From assembly GCA_052148155.1 (NCBI GenBank), contig JBKQIY010000244.1, forward strand, positions 1 to 56,639: DNA of 56,639 nt, in the 5' to 3' direction. The notes under the pieces were generated by a model. The model worked only from the letters and a program-made list of their open reading frames with translations. It was not told where the DNA came from and did not search any database. Shown one piece after another: positions 24,937-32,761 of the stretch (positions within the stretch are counted from its first letter, which is position 1; each line of letters opens with the position of its first letter). Source of the DNA: JBBQER01 sp052148155. GTDB taxonomy: Bacteria > Actinomycetota > Acidimicrobiia > IMCC26256 > PALSA-610. Made by a program: the position numbers and the translations under genes.

Positions 24937-25410
24937 GTGATCATCGGAGTCACCGTCAACGGGTTCGCGATCGAGCACGACGTCGAACCGCGTACCCTGC
25001 TCGTCCACTACCTGCGCGAGTCGTGCGCACTGACGGGGACCAAGGTCGGATGTGACACGTCGTCGTGCGGTGCCTGCACGGTGCTGGTCAACGGCGAGTC
25101 GGTCAAGTCGTGCACGATGCTGGCGGCGCAAGCCGGCGGCGCGAACGTGACGACGATCGAGGGACTAGCCGACGGCGACACGATGCATCCCGTCCAGCTG
25201 GCGTTCCACGAGCACCATGGTCTCCAGTGCGGTTACTGCACCGCGGGCATGGTGATGGCCGCGGTCTCTCTCCTCGAGGAAATCCCCGACCCGAGCGAGC
25301 GCGACGTGCGGATCGGTCTCGAAGGCAACCTGTGTCGCTGCACCGGCTACCACAACATCGTCGAGTCGGTGCTCGCGGCCGCGGCGCAGATGCGGACACA
25401 AACCCGATGA
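24937..25410 (+). CDS. coxS: [2Fe-2S] small subunit of a xanthine-oxidase-family molybdenum hydroxylase
   Basis: 157 residues. The plant-type ferredoxin domain has GCDTSSCGACTVLVNG plus a downstream Cys (SVKSC). The C-terminal four-helix domain has QCGYCTAGMVM and EGNLCRCTGYHNIV for the second cluster. Eight cluster cysteines are visible. It passes electrons between the molybdopterin and FAD subunits of CODH-like enzymes. GTG start at 24937, 4-bp overlap with coxM. CoxS is named by homology; carbon monoxide as substrate is not supported by anything here. Confidence 0.9.
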   Translation: MIIGVTVNGFAIEHDVEPRTLLVHYLRESCALTGTKVGCDTSSCGACTVLVNGESVKSCTMLAAQAGGANVTTIEGLADGDTMHPVQLAFHEHHGLQCGYCTAGMVMAAVSLLEEIPDPSERDVRIGLEGNLCRCTGYHNIVESVLAAAAQMRTQTR

Positions 25411-26225
25411 TTCCTGCCGCCTTCGAATACGTGCGTGCCGACTCGGCAGATGCCGCGATCGCGCAACTCGCCGAACACGGCGACGAAGCCAAGCTGCTCG
25501 CGGGCGGAATGTCGCTCCTGCCCTTGATGAAACTCCGGCTCGCGACGCCGACCGTCCTCATCGACGTCGGTCGTGTGCGCGAACTCTCGTACGTTCGTGA
25601 CGGCGCAGACCATGTCGCGATCGGCGCACTCACTCGCCACCGCGACATCGAAACCAATGATGTGCTGGCCCGCGAGTGCGGTGTGCTGCGGGCTGTCGCG
25701 GCGCAGGTCGGCGACAATCAGGTGCGCCACCGCGGAACTATCGGCGGCTCCGTCGCGCACGGCGATCCCGCCTCGGACCTTCCCGCCGCGCTGCTCGCAC
25801 TGGATGCGACATTCGTCGCGCAGGGTCCAGACCGAACGCGCGAAATCGCGGCTTCGGAGTTCTTCGAAGGTTTCCTAGAGACTGCGCTCGAGCCCGACGA
25901 GTTGCTTCGCGAGATCCGCGTCCCCAAGACCGGCGCCAACAGCTTCGCGTTCGAGAAGTTCAACCGGCGGGCCCAGGACTTCGCGACGGTCGGCGTCGTG
26001 GCCGCGCGCACAAGCGACGGAACTCATGTCGGGCTGATCAACATGGGATCTACCCCCCTGCGTGCGACCGCAGTCGAGCAGGCCCTGGCGCAGGGCGCTT
26101 CCGCCGTCGACGCGGCGGCGCTGGCCGCCGACGGCACCGAGCCGAGCGCCGACCTGAACGCCTCGGTCGAATATCGCCAGCACCTCGCCCGCGTGTTGGT
26201 ACGCCGCGCGCTCGAGGCGCTCTGA
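25407..26225 (+). CDS. coxM: FAD-binding medium subunit of a molybdenum hydroxylase
   Basis: 272 residues of the CoxM/CutM family. AKLLAGGMSLLPLMKLRL is the first FAD pyrophosphate motif, and RGTIGGSVAHGDPASDLPA is the second (TIGG). It accepts electrons from the Fe-S subunit and reduces a quinone or oxygen. ATG 25407 overlaps coxS by 4 bp; the frame stays open upstream into coxS but has no reason to start there. The large molybdopterin subunit that normally follows is missing. Confidence 0.92.
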   Translation: MIPAAFEYVRADSADAAIAQLAEHGDEAKLLAGGMSLLPLMKLRLATPTVLIDVGRVRELSYVRDGADHVAIGALTRHRDIETNDVLARECGVLRAVAAQVGDNQVRHRGTIGGSVAHGDPASDLPAALLALDATFVAQGPDRTREIAASEFFEGFLETALEPDELLREIRVPKTGANSFAFEKFNRRAQDFATVGVVAARTSDGTHVGLINMGSTPLRATAVEQALAQGASAVDAAALAADGTEPSADLNASVEYRQHLARVLVRRALEAL

Positions 26226-26818
26226 GTCCTCATCGTGCCGCGGTCGTCCTCGCGGCCGGGCGCGGCCTGCGATTCGGCGGCGACACGCCGAAACCGCTTG
26301 CGCCGTTTCGCGGCCGACCGCTCGTCGCACATGCCGTACACGCCGCGCTCGACAGCGGACTAGCTCCCGTCGTGGTGGTGGTATCCGACGCCGAGGTCGA
26401 GGCCGTGTTGCCACCCGCCGTACAGGTCGCACGCAACCACGCGCCCGAACTCGGAATCTCGTCGAGCCTGCACACCGCGTTGCGAGCGATCGAGGCTGAC
26501 GCCGAGATCGACGGAGCCGTCGTCGGCTTGGCCGATCAGCCGTTGGTCGGGCCGGACGCCTACCGGCGCCTCGCCGGTGCCTACGACGACGGCGCACGTC
26601 TCGCGGTGGCAACCTACGGAGGCGTGCGCGCCAACCCCGTCCTGATCGGGCGAGATCATTGGCGCGAAGCGCTGGAGCTCACCGGCGACGAAGGTGCACG
26701 GGTGCTCTTTCGGCGACACGTCGCGGTCGAGGTACCGTGCGACGGAACCGGCATCGCGATCGACGTCGACACCCCCGAAGATCTCGAGGCGCTCGAGACC
26801 CGTCCAATGGAGAAGTAA
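26222..26818 (+). CDS. mocA: MobA/MocA-like nucleotidyltransferase, apparent CTG start
   Basis: About 198 residues. AAVVLAAGRGLRFGGDTPKP is the NTP-binding signature of molybdenum cofactor cytidylyl- or guanylyltransferases, and VVGLADQPLVGPD holds the Mg-binding Asp. Next to cox genes it is most likely MocA, which makes the MCD cofactor used by this enzyme class. The frame has no ATG, GTG or TTG near the signature; CTG 26222 forms a CTGA overlap with the coxM stop and has GAGG 4 nt upstream. The next gene's ATG overlaps the stop by one base. Confidence 0.8.
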   Translation: MSPHRAAVVLAAGRGLRFGGDTPKPLAPFRGRPLVAHAVHAALDSGLAPVVVVVSDAEVEAVLPPAVQVARNHAPELGISSSLHTALRAIEADAEIDGAVVGLADQPLVGPDAYRRLAGAYDDGARLAVATYGGVRANPVLIGRDHWREALELTGDEGARVLFRRHVAVEVPCDGTGIAIDVDTPEDLEALETRPMEK

Positions 26819-27504
26819 TGGAGATCGCAGATAGCTTCGTCGTGAGCACGTCGATCGACGACACGTGGAGGGTGTTGCTCGACATCGAGGGGATCGCCCC
26901 CTGTCTGCCCGGCGCGCAGCTTCAAGAAGTCGACGGCGTTCAGTACCGCGGAGTGGTCAAGGTGAAGGTCGGGCCGATCACCGCGCAGTACAAGGGGACC
27001 GCGACCCTCGCCGAAGTCGACGAAGCGACGCACCGAATCCTCATCGACGCGACTGGACGCGACACTCGCGGGCAGGGAAACGCGAAGGCCACAATCGTCG
27101 TGACGATGACCGAAGACGCGGCCGGGACACGGGTCGAAGTTGTCACCGACCTCGCGATCACGGGCAAGGTCGCGCAGTTCGGACGCGGGGTGCTCGACGA
27201 CGTGTCGGCGAAGCTGCTCCGCCAGTTCGTCGAGAACCTTGAGCGTGATGTCTTGTCGAACTCGGCTCCAACGCCGCCGGACGCGCCCACGCAGGGCGAT
27301 CCGCCGGCCTCGTCGTTCTCGTCAGAGCCGCCGACCTCGAACGGCTCGGCGTCGACGGCGGGACCACGTCGGGTCGAGTCGCCCGACGTGGCGCCCATCG
27401 ATCTCCTCGACATGGCAGGGGTGTCAACCGCCCGCCGTCTGGTGCCCATCGGCGTGGTCGCGCTCGGGCTTTTCGTGCTCTGGCGCGTGCTGCGCAACGC
27501 GTAG
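26818..27504 (+). CDS. coxG: CoxG-like SRPBCC protein with C-terminal membrane anchor
   Basis: 228 residues. Residues 1-145 form an SRPBCC domain with VVSTSIDDTWRVLLDIEGIA and CLPGAQL, as in CoxG (carbon monoxide dehydrogenase subunit G), thought to recruit the enzyme to the membrane. A Pro/Ser-rich linker leads to a hydrophobic segment (VPIGVVALGLFVLWRVL) at the extreme C terminus, a tail anchor consistent with that role. ATG 26818 shares one base with the mocA stop. Confidence 0.88.
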   Translation: MEIADSFVVSTSIDDTWRVLLDIEGIAPCLPGAQLQEVDGVQYRGVVKVKVGPITAQYKGTATLAEVDEATHRILIDATGRDTRGQGNAKATIVVTMTEDAAGTRVEVVTDLAITGKVAQFGRGVLDDVSAKLLRQFVENLERDVLSNSAPTPPDAPTQGDPPASSFSSEPPTSNGSASTAGPRRVESPDVAPIDLLDMAGVSTARRLVPIGVVALGLFVLWRVLRNA

Positions 27505-27506
27505 CT

Positions 27507-27525
27507 CCGCTGGCCCGGACAGCGG
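27507..27525 (+). terminator. Possible hairpin terminator after coxG
   Basis: CCGCTG and CAGCGG (6 bp) enclose a 7-nt loop starting 2 nt after the coxG stop. No T tract; a C8 run follows at 27532-27539. Suits a GC-rich, T-less terminator but is not strong evidence. Confidence 0.35.
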
Positions 27526-27690
27526 CGACCGCCCCCCCCGCGAACGGTGGCCAACGGCCTGAGCCGCATTGGTGCCCCGCGCAAATCGGTAGGCCCGGAC
27601 GGTCGAAGACCTCCGCCGCAGGAAACAAGCACTGGTCGCAGCCCGTGACCGTGCCCGCTCGTGATCCCTACGCCGACGCCACCGACCCTC

Positions 27691-27696
27691 TAGCAT
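27691..27696 (+). promoter_or_regulatory. Leaderless-type -10 (TAGCAT) of ruvC
   Basis: TAGCAT, 7 nt, then the ruvC GTG; no Shine-Dalgarno. Confidence 0.5.
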
Positions 27697-27703
27697 CGAA
27701 CTC

Positions 27704-28228
27704 GTGTTCGATTCGGCGCCGTTCGATCCCGACGGTCCAGTGCTCGGCATCGACCCGGGCCTGTCCCGGTGCGGCTACGGGATCGTCGCACGGGAACGCA
27801 ATCAGCCGCGGGCGCTCGGGTTCGGCGTGATCCGCACGCCGCCCGACGATCCCCTGCCGGTTCGGCTGCTCGCCCTCGACGACGAGTTCCGGCTGCTGAT
27901 CGCGCAGACGCGGCCGTCAGCCGTGGTGGTGGAACGCGTGTTGTTCTCCTCGAACGCCCGCACCGCGATGTCGGTCGGGCAGGCCAGCGGACTCGCCCTC
28001 GTGGCGGCCGCTCGAGTGGGCATTCCGGTGGCGCTGTACAGCCCGAACGAGGTCAAGCTCGCCGTCACCGGCAACGGTCGCGCCGACAAGGCCGCGGTGC
28101 AGATGATGGTGGCGCGCTTGTTGAACTTGGGCGAGATTCCCAAACCGCCCGACGCGGCCGACGCGCTCGCACTCGCGTGTTGTCATCTGTGGCGGGTACC
28201 ACTCGTCGCACAGATCGGGAACCGATGA
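27704..28228 (+). CDS. ruvC: Holliday junction resolvase RuvC
   Basis: 174 residues. VLGIDPGLSRCGYG carries the first catalytic Asp, VVVERV the Glu, and PPDAADALALACCH the two C-terminal Asp residues of the RNase H-like active site. It cuts Holliday junctions after RuvAB branch migration. GTG start; 4-bp overlap with ruvA, and ruvB follows, giving the usual ruvCAB operon. Confidence 0.96.
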   Translation: MFDSAPFDPDGPVLGIDPGLSRCGYGIVARERNQPRALGFGVIRTPPDDPLPVRLLALDDEFRLLIAQTRPSAVVVERVLFSSNARTAMSVGQASGLALVAAARVGIPVALYSPNEVKLAVTGNGRADKAAVQMMVARLLNLGEIPKPPDAADALALACCHLWRVPLVAQIGNR

Positions 28229-28812
28229 TCGGCTCGGTGCGCGGCTCGATCGTCGAGCGAACGATGCACGGTGAGGTGCTCGTCGAGGTCGGCGGTGTGG
28301 GCTATCGCGTCAACGTGCCGCTGCGGGTGGTGCCGACGCTCGAACCCGGAAGCAACGCCTTTCTGTTCACGCATCTGCACGTGCGCGAGGACGCGATGAC
28401 GCTGTACGGGTTCCCGAGCCGCGACGAGCGTGACACGTTCGAGGCGCTGATCGGAGCGTCGGGCGTCGGCCCGAAGCTCGCGCTCGCCATCCTGTCGGTG
28501 CATACACCCGGAACGCTGCGTCGTGGGCTCGTCGACGACGATCTCGACGCGCTGATGCTCGTCCCCGGTGTCGGCAAGCGCACTGCGCAACGTTTGCTGG
28601 TCGACCTGAAGGTTCGTCTCGAAGTTCCCGATTTCGACCTCGCCGAGGTCGCCGGCGGCACGTCAACTCCACGGGGCGAGGTGCGCGACGCACTCATCGG
28701 TCTTGGCTACTCGAGCGAGGAGGTGCGCGCCGTTCTCGGTCAAATGGGCGAGGACGGCACGGTCGAGGATCTTCTGCGCGATGCACTCCGAGCGCTGTCC
28801 GGTCCGCGATGA
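28225..28812 (+). CDS. ruvA: Holliday junction DNA-binding protein RuvA
   Basis: 195 residues. MIGSVRGSIVERT begins the OB-fold domain, VGGVGYRVNVP lies inside it, and tandem helix-hairpin-helix motifs are visible as GASGVGPKLALAIL and VPGVGKRTAQRLLVDLK. A short C-terminal UBA-like domain (RDALIGLGYSSEEVRAVL) contacts RuvB. ATG 28225 overlaps the ruvC stop. Confidence 0.96.
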   Translation: MIGSVRGSIVERTMHGEVLVEVGGVGYRVNVPLRVVPTLEPGSNAFLFTHLHVREDAMTLYGFPSRDERDTFEALIGASGVGPKLALAILSVHTPGTLRRGLVDDDLDALMLVPGVGKRTAQRLLVDLKVRLEVPDFDLAEVAGGTSTPRGEVRDALIGLGYSSEEVRAVLGQMGEDGTVEDLLRDALRALSGPR

Positions 28813-28834
28813 GTGCACCGTCGGTGGGAGACGC

Positions 28835-29860
28835 ATGAGAGAAGAGCTTTTGAGTCCGACAGCCGATCCGGCCGAGGCGGCCGAAGAGACGACGTTGCGC
28901 CCGCGTCGCCTCGACGAATTCGTCGGTCAGCCTCGGCTGCGTGAGCACCTCGAGATCATGCTCACGGCGTCGCGACAACGGGGCCAGGCGGTCGACCATG
29001 TGCTGTTCGCCGGGCCGCCCGGCCTGGGAAAGACGACATTGGCTGGCATCATGGCGACCGAAATGGGCGCGCGTATGCAGCCGACGAGCGGGCCTGCGCT
29101 CGAACGTGCCGGTGATCTCGCTGCGATCCTCACCAACCTCGACGACGGCGGGGTGCTGTTCATCGACGAGATCCACGGTCTTCCCCGCGCCGTGGAAGAA
29201 GTGCTGTATCCCGCGATGGAAGATTTTCAACTCGACATCGTGATCGGCAAAGGCCCGTCCGCGCGCACGATCCGGCTCGACCTTCCGCGCTTCACGCTCG
29301 TCGGTGCGACGACGCGCACCGGCTTGATCACAGGCCCGTTGCGGGACCGTTTCGGTTTCGTCGCCCGTCTCGACTACTACGACGTGAGCGAGCTCACGAT
29401 GATCGTGTCGCGGGTCGCACAGATCCTCGGGGTGGAGCTCGAACCGGACGGCGCCAGTGAGATCGCGTCGAGGAGCCGGGGCACACCGCGGATCGCGAAC
29501 CGTCTGCTGAAGCGGGTCCGCGACTACGCGGAGGTACGCGCCGACGGTCGCGTGACGCTCGACACTGCCCGCGCCGCGTTGGAGTTGTTCGAGGTCGACG
29601 AGCTCGGGCTCGACAAGGTCGACCGCGCGATCCTCGTCGCGCTGTGTCGGACGTTCGCGGGTCGTGCGGTCGGTCTCGGAACGCTCGCGGTCGCGGTGGG
29701 CGAAGCCCCGGAAACCGTTGAAGACGTCTACGAGCCGTTCCTCCTGCAGTGCGGCCTCCTGGAACGCACACCCCGCGGCCGGATGGCGACCGCGTCGGCG
29801 TACGAGCATCTCGGGTTGCACGATCGGCCAATGCCGGGCGAGGCTCCGAATCTGTTCTGA
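28835..29860 (+). CDS. ruvB: Holliday junction ATP-dependent helicase RuvB
   Basis: 341-residue AAA+ motor. LRPRRLDEFVGQ starts the domain, GPPGLGKTTLA is Walker A, LFIDEIHGL is Walker B, and GATTRTGLITGPLRDRFG is sensor 1 with the arginine finger region. The C-terminal winged helix includes QCGLLERTPRGRMAT. ATG 28835 has GGGAG 4 nt upstream and lies 22 bp after ruvA. Confidence 0.97.
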   Translation: MREELLSPTADPAEAAEETTLRPRRLDEFVGQPRLREHLEIMLTASRQRGQAVDHVLFAGPPGLGKTTLAGIMATEMGARMQPTSGPALERAGDLAAILTNLDDGGVLFIDEIHGLPRAVEEVLYPAMEDFQLDIVIGKGPSARTIRLDLPRFTLVGATTRTGLITGPLRDRFGFVARLDYYDVSELTMIVSRVAQILGVELEPDGASEIASRSRGTPRIANRLLKRVRDYAEVRADGRVTLDTARAALELFEVDELGLDKVDRAILVALCRTFAGRAVGLGTLAVAVGEAPETVEDVYEPFLLQCGLLERTPRGRMATASAYEHLGLHDRPMPGEAPNLF

Positions 29861-29904
29861 TCGCACACGACCTCACGTGGCGACCCAAGACGCGAGGATC
29901 ATCC

Positions 29905-30633
29905 ATGTCCGATGATTTCGTCCGGTACGAGGTTCGCGATCGCGTCGCGCACGTCACGATCGCCAACGGCAAGGCCAATGCCTTGTCGCCGGCGGTTGTC
30001 GCCGCGCTCGACGCGGCCCTCACACGAGCCGAAGACGCCGGCGAAGAGCAGGTGGGCGCGTTGCTGTTGGGCGGCGCACCCGGAATGTTCTCGGGCGGGT
30101 TCGATCTCGCCGTGATGCGATCGAGCGCCGCGGCCGCGGGCCAGCTCGTCACGGACGGCGGGACGCTCATCACCCGACTGTTCGGGTCTGAGGTCCCGGT
30201 CGTGATCGCCTGTTCCGGTCACGCTGTCGCCGCCGGCGCATTGTTGTTGCTCGGCGCTGACGCTCGGATCGGGGTCCGGGGCACGTTCCGTATCGGATTG
30301 ATCGAAACCCAGATCGGACTGGTGCTGCCCAGGTGGGCGGCTGAGCTCGCCCGGGAGCGGCTGTCCCCTCGCCAGCTGCAGTTCGCAACGGTCGGCGCGC
30401 AGATGTACGACCCCGACGGTGCCGTCGCGGTCGGCTTCCTCGACGGTGTCGTCGAAGCCGACACGCTCGAATCAAGCGCCCGTGAGGAGGCCCAGCGGTG
30501 GGCTGAGCTGCCCCGAGCGGCGTATCGCGGCCAGGTGCGAATGAACCGCGGTGACGTGCTCGGCCGCCTCGCCGACGCGCTCGCGGCGGATCGGGGGCGA
30601 AGCTTCGACGTGTCGCCCGGTTCGCCGAGCTGA
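29905..30633 (+). CDS. Crotonase/enoyl-CoA hydratase family protein
   Basis: 242 residues. NGKANALSPAVVAALDAAL and GAPGMFSGGFDLAVM hold the first oxyanion-hole strand, and CSGHAVAAGALLLLGAD the second. The usual hydratase Glu pair is not obvious (GLIETQIGLVLPRWA follows instead), so it may be an isomerase or another crotonase variant. GAGGA sits 6 nt before ATG 29905. Between ruvB and yajC, with no obvious functional link to either. Confidence 0.85.
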   Translation: MSDDFVRYEVRDRVAHVTIANGKANALSPAVVAALDAALTRAEDAGEEQVGALLLGGAPGMFSGGFDLAVMRSSAAAAGQLVTDGGTLITRLFGSEVPVVIACSGHAVAAGALLLLGADARIGVRGTFRIGLIETQIGLVLPRWAAELARERLSPRQLQFATVGAQMYDPDGAVAVGFLDGVVEADTLESSAREEAQRWAELPRAAYRGQVRMNRGDVLGRLADALAADRGRSFDVSPGSPS

Positions 30634-30772
30634 CCGTCTGACAGTCCGCCCGCCCGGGCTACCCGACGTCGGCCATGATGCCGAACCGCTGGTCAGGGGT
30701 GGTAGCGTCAGACCGCTTCCGCCACTCGTCGGGCCTTGTCTCATCGGGCCTCTGGCTCACTTTGAGGGAACG

Positions 30773-31075
30773 TTGTTGCCGCTCGGTATCGTTTGGCTGG
30801 TCCTCATGGTGGGGGCCTTTTACATGTTGCTCTGGCGTCCCCAGCAGCGGCGGATCGCGATGGTTCGCGCCCTGCAAAGCCAGGTCGCGCAAGGCGACGA
30901 GATCCTCACGACCAGCGGGATCTACGGGCGGGTCGTCCGCCTCAGCGAGGTCGACGCCGAGATCGAGATCGCGCCCGGCACCGTCATCCGTGTCGCCCGC
31001 GGTGCGATCGGCCAGGTGCTGACCGAGACCGACGAGAGTCTCGACGCGCACGGCGAGGCCACGGAGGCCGGCTGA
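30773..31075 (+). CDS. yajC: Preprotein translocase subunit YajC
   Basis: About 100 residues. One N-terminal membrane helix (LGIVWLVLMVGAFYMLLW) is followed by RPQQRR and GDEILTTSGIYGRVV, both characteristic of YajC. It associates with SecD-SecF and SecYEG. Start is TTG at 30773 or 30776; GAGGG at 30764 favours either, and the longer open frame upstream is not YajC-like. Three nt before secD. Confidence 0.9.
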   Translation: MLPLGIVWLVLMVGAFYMLLWRPQQRRIAMVRALQSQVAQGDEILTTSGIYGRVVRLSEVDAEIEIAPGTVIRVARGAIGQVLTETDESLDAHGEATEAG

Positions 31076-31078
31076 ACC

Positions 31079-32761
31079 GTGCGCCGCCAGGTAATACTGC
31101 TGATCGTCACCGTCGTCGCGATCGTCGGCGTCTTCGTCGCGACGCTCGTGTCGAGCAGCCGACCGGTACTCGGGCTCGACCTGCAAGGCGGCATCTCGAT
31201 CGTGCTGTACCCGGTCAAAGGCTCGGATCTCAGCGCGCTCAACGCGGCGGTCGACGTGATCCGGAATCGGGTCGACGGGCTCGGCATCGCCGAACCGAAC
31301 GTGCAACGCCAGGGCAACACGATCGCGGTGAACCTCCCGGGCGTGAAGGATCGAGCCAAAGCCGAGAACCTGGTCGGCGAGACGGCCGAGTTGCGTTTCC
31401 GGCCAGTGCAATATTCCGGCAGCAACCCGCTGCAATTCGCGTTCGGGACTCCGGCGCCGACGCCGACGACGAAGAAAGGCGCGACTACGACGACCGCCAA
31501 AGGCGGGACGACCACGACGCGCGAGGCGCAGATCTCAGGAACCACGGTTCCGAAGTCGTCGACCACCGGCCACGCCGCCGGCGACCAGACCATCGATACT
31601 GCGCCTATTGTCGCCCGGTTCGCGGCGACGCCAACTTCGGCCCCGACACCGTCCACCGCCCTGAAAGTTCCGTCCGCGGGATCGGGGACTGCGCCTTCGG
31701 CCGGTTCGGGTATCACGCCCACCACAATCCCGAGCCCGACCACGACCACGACGCCGACTTTTCCGGGCTGCGCGGCGCTGATCAAGCAGAGTCCGGCCGA
31801 TACCGACTCCGCGCAAGAGGTCGTGCTTCCCGACCGCCTGCATCAGTACTGCTACGTGCTCGGCCCGGCCCTCGTCACCGGGAAAAGCATCAGTTCGGCC
31901 GACACCGAGTACGACTCGACCGAGTCGCAATGGGCGACCCAGGTCCACTTCAAGAACAACGATTTCCTCACCGAGATCGCCGGCCCGTACGTCAACAAGG
32001 AAGTCGCGATCGAACTCGACGGAGTCGTGCAGTCGGCGCCCGTGATCAACCCGGGCATCACCGGACGCGACGTCGAGATCACCGGCAACTTCACCCAAGG
32101 TCAGGCCGACCAGCTGTCGCTCGTGCTGAAATACGGTGCGCTGCCGATCCAATTTGACCAGTCCAAGCAGACCGTCGAGAGCGTGTCGCCGACGCTGGGT
32201 CGGGACCAGCTGACGGCCGGGATCGTATCGGGGCTCATCGGGCTCGCGCTCGTCGCGCTGTACATGCTCGTGTTCTACCGGCTGCTCGGACTTGTCGTCA
32301 TCGTCGGGCTCGGGCTCACCGCCATGTTGTTCTTCTCCGTGGTGTCGTATCTGTCGAGCGCACACGGCTTGACGCTCACGTTGGCGGGAGTGACCGGCAT
32401 CATCGTCTCGGTCGGCGTCACCGTCGATTCCTACGTCGTGTATTTCGAACGTCTCAAAGACGAGGTGCGTACCGGCAAGACCGTGCGTTCGTCGCTCGAG
32501 CCCGGATTCGTGCGATCGTGGCGCACGATCGTCGCCGCCGACCTCGTCTCGCTGATCGGCGCGGCCGTCCTCTACGTGTTCGCGACGAGCTCAGTCCAAG
32601 GTTTCGCCTTCTTCCTCGGGCTTTCGACCGCGATGGACCTGCTGCTCGCATACTGCTTCATGCATCCGATGGTGTCGGTGCTCGCCCGCCGTCCCGAGCT
32701 CGTCCAACTTCCCGGCGTAGGGATCGCGGCGGCGCTCGACGTGATCGGCGCGACGGCATGA
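31079..32761 (+). CDS. secD: Protein translocase subunit SecD
   Basis: 560 residues. An N-terminal membrane helix is followed by VLGLDLQGGISIVL, the SecD D1 signature, then a periplasmic domain with a Thr/Ser/Pro-rich stretch at about residues 120-225 that is probably an unstructured insertion. Membrane segments and a C-terminal RND-like half (GLIGLALVALYMLVFYRLLG) complete it. SecDF uses the proton motive force to help late export. GTG start, 3 nt after yajC; 4-bp overlap with secF. Confidence 0.95.
   Translation: MRRQVILLIVTVVAIVGVFVATLVSSSRPVLGLDLQGGISIVLYPVKGSDLSALNAAVDVIRNRVDGLGIAEPNVQRQGNTIAVNLPGVKDRAKAENLVGETAELRFRPVQYSGSNPLQFAFGTPAPTPTTKKGATTTTAKGGTTTTREAQISGTTVPKSSTTGHAAGDQTIDTAPIVARFAATPTSAPTPSTALKVPSAGSGTAPSAGSGITPTTIPSPTTTTTPTFPGCAALIKQSPADTDSAQEVVLPDRLHQYCYVLGPALVTGKSISSADTEYDSTESQWATQVHFKNNDFLTEIAGPYVNKEVAIELDGVVQSAPVINPGITGRDVEITGNFTQGQADQLSLVLKYGALPIQFDQSKQTVESVSPTLGRDQLTAGIVSGLIGLALVALYMLVFYRLLGLVVIVGLGLTAMLFFSVVSYLSSAHGLTLTLAGVTGIIVSVGVTVDSYVVYFERLKDEVRTGKTVRSSLEPGFVRSWRTIVAADLVSLIGAAVLYVFATSSVQGFAFFLGLSTAMDLLLAYCFMHPMVSVLARRPELVQLPGVGIAAALDVIGATA

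Noticed and set aside
27532..27539. C8 homopolymer as a phase-variable tract
   Set aside because: It lies in a non-coding gap more than 150 bp before the ruvC promoter and is not in an obvious promoter spacer.
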